A DNA stretch of 64,000 nucleotides from JBBIQS01 sp037442205 (GCA_037442205.1 JBBIQS010000026.1:1-64000), one strand, 5' to 3'; shown: positions 24,964 to 34,196, counted from the stretch's first letter. A program made the numbers and translations. Notes: generated from the letters alone by a model not told the origin.

Positions 24964-27633
24964 TCAGGGCACCCGGCACCCGGAGAGGATCTGGTGCTGG
25001 CAGGGAACCGCGCCATCGGGGCAGTCGGAGTCGTTCTTGAACCCGATGTCGTAGGACCCCTGCAGCAGGCGGGTCTGGTAGAGCGCGGCCCCGCTGGCTT
25101 CGAAGAAGAACTGCAGCGGGGCGCCGTCGGGCTGCAGGCCGAAGTCGAGCTCGCCGCGGGGGTTGCCGTTCAGGCTGTCGGGCATCGGCCTTCCATTCAC
25201 GGTCACCTTGCCCGAGAGCGTCACGATCTTGAGATCGAGGTTGGCCGCGCCGGGTCCCGGCGGAACCTGCAGCGTGGGCATCACCACCGCGCCGCCCTGG
25301 CACGGCAGGGGCTCGTCGCCGGTGCTCGGACAGTCGGTGCTGTTGGAGAAGGTCACCTGGTAGCTGCCGGGATAGAGCCGAACCTTGTAGCGGACCGCGC
25401 CGCTGGTCCCCAGGTCGTCGCCCACCGCGCCGAGCTTGGGCTCGACGAAGATCACGAGTCCCCGCGCACCGCCGGTCGCGCTGGCCCCGATCGCCGCGCC
25501 ATTGGCGGTGACCACGCCACTCAGCTCTCCCACCGGCAGATCGATCGCCAGCGAGCCGCTGCCGGAGATGGCTTGCGCCGGATTGACCACGTACTTCTGG
25601 CAGGGCGCCGGTCCGGTCGGGCAGTCGTTGGAATTGCTGAAGCTGATCGCGTGCGTGCCGGCGTAGACCGTGGCCGAGTAGCGGGCGCTCCCCGAGCTGG
25701 GGATGTCCACCGCGACCGTCGACGGCCCGTCGAAGGTCAGCCTCCCGCGCGAGCTGCCGCTGGGGCTGGTGGCCATGGCGGCGCCGTTCACCGTCACCGC
25801 GCCGCTCACCTTGGCCACCGGGGCGTCGAGGTCGTAGGCGCCGCTGGCGGTCAGCGTCACGCCCTTCTGCACGGTGTAGCTGCCGCAGGGCAGCGGGCCG
25901 TTCGGGCAATCGAAAGAGTTCTCGAGCGAGAGATCGTAGGTGCCGGCGTAGAGCTGCACCTTGTACGAGGCGGCGCCGGAGCTCCCGAGGTCCACGGCGC
26001 GGCGCGCCGCGCCTTCGTTGAAGGCCAGCGTCCCGCGCGGGTTGCCGGAGCTGCTGGCGCCCAGCGCCTGCCCGTTGGCCTTCACGCTCCCGGTGATCTG
26101 GACCACCTTGAGGTCGAGGTCGAGCGCGCCGCCGGTCGAGACCGGAGTCGTCCCCAGCACCTGGCGCGACATGCAAGGCACCGGGCCGGCACAGGGCTGC
26201 TGCAGGTTCGAGACGGTGAAGGTGTGGGTCCCGGTGTAGAGCAAGGTGCGGTAGCTCGCGGCCCCGGAGGTCCCCAGGTCGAGCACCGGGCCGAAGCCGT
26301 CGTCGTCGGCGACGATCAGCGACCCGCGCGAAGGGCTGTTGGCGGACATGGCCGAGCCGTTGACGGTGACGTTTCCGGAGAGCGTGACCACCGGCAGATC
26401 GACGTTCAGCGAGCCGCTGGAGGTGAGCGACAGCCCGCGCATGCGGATGCTCTTCTGGCAGGGGAGCGGTCCCTGAGCGGGGCACTGCCAGCCGGTGTCG
26501 ATGGCCACGTCGTAGGTGCCCGGGGAGAGGGTGATCGAGTAGGTCGCCTTGCCGCTGGCCCCCAGCGACTTGTTGAGGCCGGAGGTGGCGCCGGCGGGCT
26601 GGAAGACGATCTGCCCGCGAGTCGAGGTGCTGGAGGCCATCGCCATGCCGTTCACCGTCACCTCGCCGCTGACGGTGATGGTCTGCGAGGACGCGGTCCG
26701 CTGGACGTCGAGATCGAGGCTGCCGGAGGAGGTGAGGGCGATCGACTTCTTGAGCTCCTGGCTGCCGCAGGGCATCGCCGCGGCGCGGCAGTCGGCGGCC
26801 TTGTCGTAGCGGATGGTGTAGGTGCCGGCGAAGAGTTGCACCGAGTAGGTGGCGGCGCCCGAGGTCGGCAGATCGACCGAGACCACCTTCTTGGTCCCGG
26901 CCAGCGCGAAGCTCAAGGTGCCGCGCGGATTGCCGGCGGGAGCGGTGCCGCCGGCGAGCGTCACCTTGCCGGACAAGGTGATGGTCTTGAGGTCGAAGTC
27001 GAGGCTGCCGGACGAGGTGAGCGACAGGCCCTGGCAGGTCGTCTCGCAGCCGTTGGCACGATCGCCGTCGCCGTCGAAGAAGCCCGGCGAGCAGCTGGCG
27101 ACAGTGCACTTCTGGGCGGCGCAGCCGGCGACCGCGTTGGGCAGCGTGCAAGACGCGCCGCAGCTGCCGCAGTGCGAGGGATCGGTGGCGAGGTCGGAGC
27201 AGATCGCGCCGCAGCGGGTGAAGCCGCCCTTGCAGACGCAGGTGCCCTTCGCCGTATCGCAGGTCTCGCTCTCCTGATCGCACTGGGCGTCTGAGGTGCA
27301 GGCGCCGCTGGGGGCGACGCACTGTCCGGCGCGGCAGACCGAATCGCCGCAGCAGTTGGCCGGGCTGCCGCAGGACTCACCCTTGGCGCGGCAGGCCCCG
27401 GGCGTGCACTGGCCGGAATAGCAGCCGAGGCCCTGCGCCGCGCAGTCGCTGCACTGGGCCCCCGAAAGCCCGCAGGCGGAGGCCTCGGAGCCGGGCTGGC
27501 AGAAGTCGCCCTGGCAGCAGCCGTCGCAGTTCGAGGAATTGCAGGATCCGGCGCCTTCGCCGCAGGCGGAAAGGAATCCGATATCCGCGAGAAGCAATGA
27601 GAGAATGAGAATACGAAGCGACGAAGTGGCCAC
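24964..27633 (-). CDS. Lipoprotein with Cys-rich head and seven ~90-residue repeats of unknown family
   Basis: This 889-residue protein has lipobox LSAC. The first 200 residues are Cys-rich (CNSSNCDGCCQGDFCQPG, CDTAKGTCVCKGGF, HCGSCGASC). The rest is seven tandem repeats. Each opens with a strand like TLSGKVTVNG, then a short loop ending NPRGTL or SRGRL, a DLGTSGAASYKVQLYAGTYD segment, and closes with DCP...GPLPCQ. Each therefore holds one conserved Cys pair. The strand pattern suggests a beta-sandwich stalk (carboxypeptidase-regulatory-like is a possible relative, not shown). Length and anchoring suggest a surface stalk or adhesin. A promoter candidate lies at 27674-27697. Confidence 0.8.
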   Translation of the reverse strand: MATSSLRILILSLLLADIGFLSACGEGAGSCNSSNCDGCCQGDFCQPGSEASACGLSGAQCSDCAAQGLGCYSGQCTPGACRAKGESCGSPANCCGDSVCRAGQCVAPSGACTSDAQCDQESETCDTAKGTCVCKGGFTRCGAICSDLATDPSHCGSCGASCTLPNAVAGCAAQKCTVASCSPGFFDGDGDRANGCETTCQGLSLTSSGSLDFDLKTITLSGKVTLAGGTAPAGNPRGTLSFALAGTKKVVSVDLPTSGAATYSVQLFAGTYTIRYDKAADCRAAAMPCGSQELKKSIALTSSGSLDLDVQRTASSQTITVSGEVTVNGMAMASSTSTRGQIVFQPAGATSGLNKSLGASGKATYSITLSPGTYDVAIDTGWQCPAQGPLPCQKSIRMRGLSLTSSGSLNVDLPVVTLSGNVTVNGSAMSANSPSRGSLIVADDDGFGPVLDLGTSGAASYRTLLYTGTHTFTVSNLQQPCAGPVPCMSRQVLGTTPVSTGGALDLDLKVVQITGSVKANGQALGASSSGNPRGTLAFNEGAARRAVDLGSSGAASYKVQLYAGTYDLSLENSFDCPNGPLPCGSYTVQKGVTLTASGAYDLDAPVAKVSGAVTVNGAAMATSPSGSSRGRLTFDGPSTVAVDIPSSGSARYSATVYAGTHAISFSNSNDCPTGPAPCQKYVVNPAQAISGSGSLAIDLPVGELSGVVTANGAAIGASATGGARGLVIFVEPKLGAVGDDLGTSGAVRYKVRLYPGSYQVTFSNSTDCPSTGDEPLPCQGGAVVMPTLQVPPGPGAANLDLKIVTLSGKVTVNGRPMPDSLNGNPRGELDFGLQPDGAPLQFFFEASGAALYQTRLLQGSYDIGFKNDSDCPDGAVPCQHQILSGCRVP

Positions 27634-27673
27634 CGAGTCCTCCAGTGAGCGCCGAATTGGGCTCTCGACTGGG

Positions 27674-27697
27674 AGACAGTGCGGCGGTGCACCTGTC
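27674..27697 (-). promoter_or_regulatory. ECF-like two-part promoter motif
   Basis: On the minus strand: GACAG (27697-27693), 14 bp, TGTCT (27678-27674), 40 bp before the ATG at 27633. TGC precedes GACAG, and CGGGCGAGAAA lies just upstream, closely matching the upstream flank of the copy at 41798. Confidence 0.5.
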
Positions 27698-27959
27698 GCA
27701 GTGATTTCTCGCCCGGAAGCTTAACCGGGCGAAAACACGACCATTCTTCGGTGGAGTGGCTTCAGCGCGCGCTCTTGCGAGCAGTCGATGGTCGTAGCGC
27801 AATGCCCTGCAGGACCATCGGATTGGCGACGCCGTTATTGGGCCAGCACAGGGTGGCCAGCGCGGTGTCGCGCTCGATGGCGGTGCTCACCGGCACTGCG
27901 TCCGCGAAGAGGGTCGCGCTCTTCGCCGGTTCCGGAGTCCCGGCCTCTCCCTGCGAGTT
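27698..27959. other. Intergenic stretch after the RCC1 protein gene
   Basis: On the minus strand the frame of the RCC1 gene resumes after its TGA stop and stays open for about 65 codons (ATLFADAVPVS, LATLCWPNNGVANPMVLQG) to a second stop. It has no start or RBS and no recognisable domain. It may be a lost C-terminus or a leftover of a neighbouring gene. Near 27709-27733 there is a CCCGG-AAGCTTAA-CCGGG hairpin. Confidence 0.3.
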
Positions 27960-30383
27960 TCACGGGCTCACCACGTCGACCGGGGCCAATCGGGTGGTGG
28001 TCGAGTTGTCGCCAAGCTGGCCTTCGAGATTCCTGCCCCAGCATTTGACGGCTCCGGCGATGGTCAACGCGCAGGTGTGGTTGAAATAGGTGCTGATGGC
28101 CTTCACTCCGGAGGTCAGGCCCACCACGTCCCCCGGAGTGAGTCTGGTCGTCGTGGAATTGTCGCCGAGCTGCCCCAACTGGTTGTCGCCCCAACACTTG
28201 ACGCCCCCGGCGTTCGTCAAGGCGCAGGTGTGCTGTTCGCCCGCGACCACGGCTGCTACCCCCGAGGCGAGTCCCACCACGTCGACCGGAGTCCAGCGGG
28301 TCGTGGTCGAATTGTCGCCGAGCCCGCCGGACCAATTGACCCCCCAGCACTTGACCCCGCCGGCGCTGGTCACTGCGCAAGTAAAGGCGTTGCCGACGGC
28401 GATGGCGGTCACCCCGGAGGTGAGCCCTATCACGTCGACCGGAGTCAGGCGGAAGGTGTTGGAGCCGTCGCCGAGCTGGCCGAACCCATTGCCGCCCCAG
28501 CACTTGACGCCTCCGGCGCTGGTCAGCGCGCAGGAATGGTACAGGCCGACGGCGACGGCCCCCGAGGTGAGCCCCACCACGTCGACCGGGGTCAGTCGGG
28601 TCGCCGTGGAGTTGTCGCCGAGCAGGCCAACCTGCGTGTTTCCGCCCCAGCACTTGAGTCCCCCGCCGCTCGTAAGGGCGCAGGTGTGCCAGTTGCCGCC
28701 GGCGACCGCCGTCACTCCCGAGCCGAGCCCCACCACGTCGACCGGAGCGAGGCGGTCCGTGGTGGAGTTGTCGCCGAGCTGGCCCCAGCCGTTGTAGCCC
28801 CAGCACTTGACCCCGCCGGTGCTCGTCAAAGAACAGGAATGGCGGTCGCCAGCGTTCGCTGCCGTGGCGCCCGAGGTGAGGCCCAGCACATCGACCGGAG
28901 TCAGGCGGTTGGTGGTGGAGTTGTCCCCGAGCTCACCGCGAACGTTTTCTCCCCAGCACTTGACGCCGCCGTCACTGGTTAGAGCGCAGGTGTGGAGGCG
29001 CCCGGCGGACACCGCCGTCGCCTTGCAGCAACCGGTGCCACAGCGCAGGAGCCCCGGGGCGCAGGTGAGGATGCACGCCGAGCCCGAGCACGACAGAGTG
29101 CCGTTCGCCGACGGCGGGCAAAGAGCGCAGGTTCCCCCGCAGCTCAGGGCGTTCGAGTTGCACCGAATCCCGCAGCTCGTCCCGTCGCAGCTGGCGGTGC
29201 CGTTGGGATCGGTCGGGCAGGGCGAGCAGCTCGCGCCGCAGGTCGCCACCGCGGTGTCCGAGACGCAGGCGCCCGAGCAGAGGTGAGTCCCGGGCCCGCA
29301 GCCGGTCTTGCACAGCCCGCTGGCCGAGTCGCAGCCGTAGGCGCAGGTGGAGTCGTGCGAGGTGTGGGAGCAGGCTCCGGCGGCGCCACAGGTGCCGATG
29401 GCGTCGTAGGTCCGCGAGGTCTGGGGATTGAGGCAGCTGGCCGCCGGTGGGGTGGCGCAGACCTTGGGCGTCCCGAGGCAGGCCCCGGTGGCGCTGCAGC
29501 TATCGCCGGTGGTGCAGGGATCTCCGTCGTCGCAGGTCGCGCCGGGGTTGGGCTGGTACTGGCAGGAGCCGTTGGAGCAGCTGCCGCCGGTGAAGCAGGT
29601 GGGTGGGCTGTTGCAGGTCACGCCCTGGCAGGGATCGCCGCTGCAGACGCCGTTGGCGCAGCCGCCGGCGCAGGCGCGAGTGCTGGAGGAGTACTGGCAG
29701 GTCCCGGCGACGCAGGTGCCGGGAGAGGAGAAGGCGGTGAAGGAGCTCGAGTCCTTGCAGCTGCCTGCGGGCGGGGCATCGCAGCTCTTGGGCGTGCCCC
29801 GGCAGACGCCGGCCTGGCACTGGTCGCCGACGGTGCAGGCGTTGCCGTCGTCGCAGGTGGAGTTGTCGGCCTTCTTGGCGTAGCTGCAGGTCCCCTTGGA
29901 GCAGGTTCCCACGGCCTGGTAGCAGGGGCCCGGCGGCGTGGTGCACTGGATGCTGGCGCAGGGATCGTTGTTGGCGGCCACGCCGCCGAGGCTGACCGCC
30001 AGCTCGCCGGTGTTGGCCGCGTCGCCGCGGATCAGCAGCCGGGCGGTGTGCATCCCCACCGCCCGAGGCGCGTAGACCACGCTCGTCTTGAGGCTGTCGC
30101 CTCCGGCAATCTCCATCGCCGCCAGCGGCTCGACCGAGAACGAGGAGGCCGAGTCGCCGACGATCACCAGTTCGCTCAGGCCCATCGGAGCCGCGCCGCG
30201 GTTGTAGATCGTCAGCTCTCGGCGCACCTGGGCGGCGGGGGCGGTGGTGCCGAAGTCGAGCGAGGCCGGGGCGGCTTCGATCTGGGCGGGGGCCGAGCTG
30301 ACGGGCCGTTCGCCGCAGTTGCAGCCGGCGGCGATCAGGGCCAGGGGCAGGGCCAGGCAGGCCATTGGGTTCGAGAAGGACAT
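27960..30383 (-). CDS. Lipoprotein: ASH-type Ig domain, Cys-rich stalk and seven RCC1 repeats
   Basis: The ATG at 30383 has GGAG six bases upstream; 807 residues. The lipobox is AAGC. Residues 30-140 form a choice-of-anchor/ASPM-SPD2-Hydin-like beta domain (SLDFGTTAPAAQVRRELTI). Residues 140-450 are a Cys-rich stalk with the disintegrin-like units CDDGNACTVGDQC and CDDGDPCTTGDSC. Residues 456-807 are seven RCC1-type repeats of about 50 residues, each with HTCALTSAGGVKCWG and LGDNSTT.RL.PVDV. Each blade carries its own Cys pair, fitting an extracellular propeller. The first ~408 residues are nearly identical to the neighbouring upstream gene. It probably binds a surface ligand; no catalytic site is seen. 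Confidence 0.88.
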   Translation of the reverse strand: MSFSNPMACLALPLALIAAGCNCGERPVSSAPAQIEAAPASLDFGTTAPAAQVRRELTIYNRGAAPMGLSELVIVGDSASSFSVEPLAAMEIAGGDSLKTSVVYAPRAVGMHTARLLIRGDAANTGELAVSLGGVAANNDPCASIQCTTPPGPCYQAVGTCSKGTCSYAKKADNSTCDDGNACTVGDQCQAGVCRGTPKSCDAPPAGSCKDSSSFTAFSSPGTCVAGTCQYSSSTRACAGGCANGVCSGDPCQGVTCNSPPTCFTGGSCSNGSCQYQPNPGATCDDGDPCTTGDSCSATGACLGTPKVCATPPAASCLNPQTSRTYDAIGTCGAAGACSHTSHDSTCAYGCDSASGLCKTGCGPGTHLCSGACVSDTAVATCGASCSPCPTDPNGTASCDGTSCGIRCNSNALSCGGTCALCPPSANGTLSCSGSACILTCAPGLLRCGTGCCKATAVSAGRLHTCALTSDGGVKCWGENVRGELGDNSTTNRLTPVDVLGLTSGATAANAGDRHSCSLTSTGGVKCWGYNGWGQLGDNSTTDRLAPVDVVGLGSGVTAVAGGNWHTCALTSGGGLKCWGGNTQVGLLGDNSTATRLTPVDVVGLTSGAVAVGLYHSCALTSAGGVKCWGGNGFGQLGDGSNTFRLTPVDVIGLTSGVTAIAVGNAFTCAVTSAGGVKCWGVNWSGGLGDNSTTTRWTPVDVVGLASGVAAVVAGEQHTCALTNAGGVKCWGDNQLGQLGDNSTTTRLTPGDVVGLTSGVKAISTYFNHTCALTIAGAVKCWGRNLEGQLGDNSTTTRLAPVDVVSP

Positions 30384-30409
30384 TTGTTCTCCGCGGCTAT
30401 TCGTAGGGT

Positions 30410-30433
30410 GGACGGGATCTCTCCGGTCCTTTC
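30410..30433 (-). promoter_or_regulatory. ECF-like two-part promoter motif (variant)
   Basis: On the minus strand: GAAAG (30433-30429), 14 bp, CGTCC (30414-30410), 26 bp before the ATG at 30383. GC precedes as in other copies. The -35-like half is the weakest of the active set. Confidence 0.4.
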
Positions 30434-30445
30434 GCGCCTGGGATT

Positions 30446-30462
30446 GCCCGGGATGCCCGGGC
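30446..30462 (-). terminator. Short GC hairpin between the two paralogous surface-protein genes
   Basis: GCCCGGG (30446-30452) pairs perfectly with 30456-30462 over a 3-nt loop, about 30 bp after the stop of the upstream gene and just before the promoter-like motif of the next. No T-tract follows. Confidence 0.35.
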
Positions 30463-30493
30463 TCGAGGGGCGAACGAATGCTGCCGATTTCGC

Positions 30494-33400
30494 CTACTGC
30501 CCGCCGGTGGTGGACTTGAAGATCCCGGCCTCGCTTCCCGCGTACACGGTCGCCGGGTTTGAAGGATCGATGGCGACAGCGCCCAAGTAGAAATTGGTGA
30601 TTCCCGTGTTGATGGCCGTCCAGTTCATCCCGCGGTCGGTGCTCTTGAAGACGCCGCCGCCCCAGGTCCCCGCGTAGACGGTCGCCGGGGTTGCCGGATC
30701 GACGGCCAGGCTCTGCACGTCCAGCGTTCCGACGCCGGTGATGCCGGTCGCCAACGACGTCCAGTTGGTTCCACCGTCGAGGGTCCGGTAGATGGCGCCG
30801 CCCCGGAGACCTACGTAGAGGGTGGAGGGATTGCCGGGCTCCAGCGCCATCGAGAAGCTGACTTCGGTGGTTCCCGGCAGCCCGATTCTGTTCCAAGTCG
30901 CGCCGCCGTCCAGGCTCTTGAACACGTCGGCCCAGGTGGTGCCGACGTAGACGGTTTGGGGAGCCTTGGGGTCGATGGCCAGCACCGAGGGGGAATGAGA
31001 AATCCCTGAGCCGGTGGGATTCCAGTTCGCGCCTCCGTCGGTGGTCTTGTAGGCCTTCGACCCGTCGATGACATAGACCGTCGAAGGGGTGACCGGGTCG
31101 ATGACCAGATCCGTGACGTTGGGTGCGCCATAGCCCTGGTTGATAGCGGTCCAGCTCGCCCCGCCATTCGTGGTCTTGTAGATGCCTCCCCAGCCCAGGC
31201 CAGCGTAGAGCGTCGCCGTGGCCTTGGGGTCGATGGCCAGCGCATTGATGCGGGCTCTGGCCGGGAGCCCAGTGCTGGCTTGAGACCAGGTCCTTCCGCC
31301 GTCGGCTGTCTTGAAGACGCCTCGGTCGGCGGTGCCGCCGTAGACGACCTGCGGATTCACCGGGTCGATGGCCACTCTGAAGAACACGGTTGCCGAGAGC
31401 CCGGTATTGGTTTCGCGCCAGCTCGCGGTCCCGTCGACGCTCTTGGCGACCCCTCGCCAGCCGGCGGCGTAGATCACCGCCGGGTTCGCGGGGTCGGGGA
31501 CGATGATTCTGGCTGAGTCTGGGGCGGAAGCGAAAGCGGGCGAGGGGAGCGACCAGGTGGCGGCTGCGTCCGTGGACTTCGAAATTCCCTGGCTGGTGCT
31601 CAAGTAGAGAGCGGTCGGGTTCGACGGATCGATGGCGAGCTTTAGGGTCGTCAGGCCCGCCAGCCCCGTGGACATCTCGACCCAGGTGGCCCCTCCGTCG
31701 GTGGACTTGAGGACTCCGCCCGGATTCGCCGTGACCGCGTAGACCGTGGTGGAACTCGCCGGGTCGGCCGCCAATCCCTCGACGGTCCTGCCGGCAGCCA
31801 AGGCCGTCGGAGCGACGGACCAGGTGGCGCCCCCATTCGTCGTCCGGTAGATCCCGGTGCCAGCGACCCTCACGTACAGCGTCGAGGAGCCGAGTTGACC
31901 GCCGATGGCGATCTCCGAGACGGAAGGCGTCGCGCCGGGGACCGTCGGCAACCCGGCATTGACCGCCGTCCAGTTCGTCCCTCCGTCGGTCGTCTTGAAG
32001 ACCCCGGTGGTCGAGGCCGCGTAGACGATGGAGCTGTTGACGGGATCGACGGCCAAACCGGGAACCCAACCCATCGCCGCGGGAGTCGTGAGCTTGGACC
32101 AGCTCGCGCCCCCGTCGCTGGTCTTGAAGATCGTTCCAGCGGGTGTGCCCACGTAGAGCACCGCGGGATTCGACGGCGCGATGGCCAGACACGCCAGGAA
32201 CGGATCCAGACCGACGTTGATCCTGGTCCAGGTCGCGCCGCCGTCGACCGACTTGAAGGCGCCTCCAGAGTAGGTCGCCGCGTAGAGGGTGCCCGGGCTC
32301 TTGGGGTCGATGGCCAGCCCCACGGTCTCTCCTCCCCAGGGGCCCACGTTGACCCAAGGCGGATCGGCGACGCACTGGCCGCCGGCGAGGTGGAACCCGG
32401 CCTTGCAGTTGATTCCGCAGCAGGTGCCGTCGCAGCTGGCGGTGCCGTTGGGATCGGTCGGGCAGGGCGAGCAGCTCGCGCCGCAGGTGGCCAGCGCGGT
32501 GTCCGAGACGCAGGCGCCGGAGCAGAGGTGAGTCCCCGGTCCGCAGCTGGTCTTGCACAGCCCGGAGGCCGAGTCGCAGCCGTAGGCGCAGGTCGAGTCG
32601 TGCGAGGTGTACGCGCAGGTCCCGGCGGCGCCGCAGGTGCCGATGGCGTCGTAGGTCCGCGAGGTCTGGGGATTCAGGCAGCTCGCCGCCGGCGGGGTGG
32701 CGCAGAGTTTGGGCGTCCCTGCGCAGGCCCCGGTGGCGCTGCACGCGTCGCCGACAGTGCAGGGATCGCCGTCGTCGCAGGTCGCGCCGGAATTGGGCTG
32801 GTACTGGCACGAGCCGTTGGAGCAGCTGCCGCCGGTGAAGCAGGCCGGCGGGCCGTTGCAGGTCACGCCCTGGCAGGGATCGCCGCTGCAGACGCCGTTG
32901 GCGCAGCCGCCGGCGCAGGCCCGGGTGTTCGAGGTGTACTGGCAGGTGCCGGCGACGCAGGTGCCGGGCGAGGAGAAGGCGGTGAAGGAGCTGGCGTCCT
33001 TGCAGGTCCCGGCGGGCGGAGCATCGCAGCTCGTGGGAGTGCCCCGGCAGACGCCGGCCTGGCACTGGTCGCCGACGGTGCAGGCGTTGCCGTCGTCGCA
33101 AGCGGTGTTGTCGGCCTTCTTGGCGTAGCTGCAGGCGCCCTTGGAGCAGGTGCCGGTGGCCTGGTAGCAGGGGCCCGGCGGAGTGGTGCACTGGATGCTG
33201 GCGCAGGGATCGTTGTTCGCCGCCACGCCGCCGAGGCTCACCGCCAGCTCGCTGGTGTTGGCGGCATCGCTGCGGATCAGCAGCCGGGCCGAGTGAAGGC
33301 CGGTCGCCTTGGGGGCGTAGACCACGCGGGCGGTGAGACTCTCGCCGCCGGCGAGCTCCATGGCCGAGGGCGGCTCGACCGAGAAGAGCGCGGCCGAGTC

Positions 33401-33628
33401 GCCGACGATCACCAGCTCGCTCAGGCCGAGCGGGCCGGCGCCGCGGTTGGAGATGGTCAGATCGCGGCGAACCTGCGAGCCGGGGGCGGTGGTGCCGAAG
33501 TCGAGCGAGGCCGGATCGGTTTCGATTTCGGCGGGCGCCGAGCTGACGGGCCGCTCGCCGCAGTTGCAGCCGGCGGCGATGAGGGCCAGGGGCAGGGCCA
33601 GGCAGGCCGTCGTCTTCGAGAGGGACAT
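30494..33628 (-). CDS. Lipoprotein: ASH-type Ig domain, Cys-rich stalk and BNR/Ycf48-like propeller
   Basis: The ATG at 33628 follows GGAGAACCC; 1044 residues. Residues 1 to about 408 (lipobox AAGC, ASH-type domain, Cys stalk) are nearly identical to the RCC1 neighbour, sharing the CNCGERPVSSAP motif just after the lipid anchor. From about 430 on there are about 13 Asp-box repeats (KSVDGGATWTRI, KTTDGGANW, KSLDGGATWNRI) alternating with LAIDPK.P.TLYAGT. This is the sortilin/Ycf48-like propeller pattern. The chain stops inside a fourteenth Asp box (KSTTGGQ), so the C-terminus looks clipped. It is probably an extracellular binding protein. Confidence 0.87.
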   Translation of the reverse strand: MSLSKTTACLALPLALIAAGCNCGERPVSSAPAEIETDPASLDFGTTAPGSQVRRDLTISNRGAGPLGLSELVIVGDSAALFSVEPPSAMELAGGESLTARVVYAPKATGLHSARLLIRSDAANTSELAVSLGGVAANNDPCASIQCTTPPGPCYQATGTCSKGACSYAKKADNTACDDGNACTVGDQCQAGVCRGTPTSCDAPPAGTCKDASSFTAFSSPGTCVAGTCQYTSNTRACAGGCANGVCSGDPCQGVTCNGPPACFTGGSCSNGSCQYQPNSGATCDDGDPCTVGDACSATGACAGTPKLCATPPAASCLNPQTSRTYDAIGTCGAAGTCAYTSHDSTCAYGCDSASGLCKTSCGPGTHLCSGACVSDTALATCGASCSPCPTDPNGTASCDGTCCGINCKAGFHLAGGQCVADPPWVNVGPWGGETVGLAIDPKSPGTLYAATYSGGAFKSVDGGATWTRINVGLDPFLACLAIAPSNPAVLYVGTPAGTIFKTSDGGASWSKLTTPAAMGWVPGLAVDPVNSSIVYAASTTGVFKTTDGGTNWTAVNAGLPTVPGATPSVSEIAIGGQLGSSTLYVRVAGTGIYRTTNGGATWSVAPTALAAGRTVEGLAADPASSTTVYAVTANPGGVLKSTDGGATWVEMSTGLAGLTTLKLAIDPSNPTALYLSTSQGISKSTDAAATWSLPSPAFASAPDSARIIVPDPANPAVIYAAGWRGVAKSVDGTASWRETNTGLSATVFFRVAIDPVNPQVVYGGTADRGVFKTADGGRTWSQASTGLPARARINALAIDPKATATLYAGLGWGGIYKTTNGGASWTAINQGYGAPNVTDLVIDPVTPSTVYVIDGSKAYKTTDGGANWNPTGSGISHSPSVLAIDPKAPQTVYVGTTWADVFKSLDGGATWNRIGLPGTTEVSFSMALEPGNPSTLYVGLRGGAIYRTLDGGTNWTSLATGITGVGTLDVQSLAVDPATPATVYAGTWGGGVFKSTDRGMNWTAINTGITNFYLGAVAIDPSNPATVYAGSEAGIFKSTTGGQ

Positions 33629-33653
33629 GGGTTCTCCGGGGCTTCTGACTGAA

Positions 33654-33677
33654 GGACAGGCCGGGTCGGATCTTGTC
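33654..33677 (-). promoter_or_regulatory. ECF-like two-part promoter motif
   Basis: On the minus strand: GACAA (33677-33673), 14 bp, TGTCC (33658-33654), 25 bp before the ATG at 33628. It is preceded by GCGC. Both halves match the best form of the motif. Confidence 0.5.
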
Positions 33678-33812
33678 GCGCCAGGCACTCTCGTGCCGAC
33701 GCCTGGACGTCTAAGTGGCCGAATCGGGGCAACAATTCTAGTCACTTGTCTCCCGCCATACAGACCGGGGAGAGTGGGGGCTGGCCACGAGATTTGGAGC
33801 GGCTGACGCCCG

Positions 33813-33950
33813 TCGCACCGCGCTCGACTTGACCAGCGCCGTGACCCGCGCGCCGGGAACCGGCTCGAGCTCCTCGGCGGCGGTGCGAATCGGCAGGGCG
33901 CTCAGGAAACGGCCTTTCCAGCGGGCGCCGGATGCCGCTGGCCGAGAGCT
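33813..33950 (-). pseudogene. Degraded Mop/TOBE-like (molybdate-binding) domain remnant
   Basis: On the minus strand a frame-shifted stretch reads LSAS then, in another frame, ARWKGRFLSALPIR and AEELEPVPGARVTALVKSSAV. This follows the Mop/TOBE order: a LSARN..KG start and a closing SAEELGL.PG..VTALVKSS strand, with the middle strands missing. There is no start codon with an RBS. Mop domains normally bind molybdate in ModE or ModC-type proteins; no such gene is nearby. The rest of the 568-bp gap (33629-34196) holds a promoter-like motif at 33654-33677 and nothing else I can identify. Confidence 0.4.
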
Positions 33951-34196
33951 CCAGGGAAACCACCCTCCAGGCAATGGCGCTGTGCTCCGAGAGAAGCGCC
34001 AAGGAATTTCAACGCCCTATCGCCTCCGGCCCTGACGTCAGTGCAAACGGCGAGTGCGACCAGCGCGCCTTCGCCCTGTCCCAACGGTGGAGAGGCATTT
34101 CCATCCATCGCCGAGCTCAACCTCGGCGGGCAGGACGAGCGCATGAGCGGAGCAGCGAGCGCGAGGCCAGCAGGTGTGCGCTCAGGAGCAGCGGGA

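Noticed and set aside
28000..29000. Regular ~150-bp DNA repeats that could suggest a CRISPR array or satellite
   Set aside because: They are in-frame RCC1 blades with variable bases mostly at codon wobble positions; there are no identical short repeats with unique spacers.
30384..33191. A very long leftward reading frame joining the RCC1 gene to the region of the BNR gene (about 1743 codons)
   Set aside because: Upstream of 30383 this frame is out of phase with the BNR gene and gives Arg/Gly/His-rich nonsense; the RCC1 protein has its own RBS and signal peptide at 30383.
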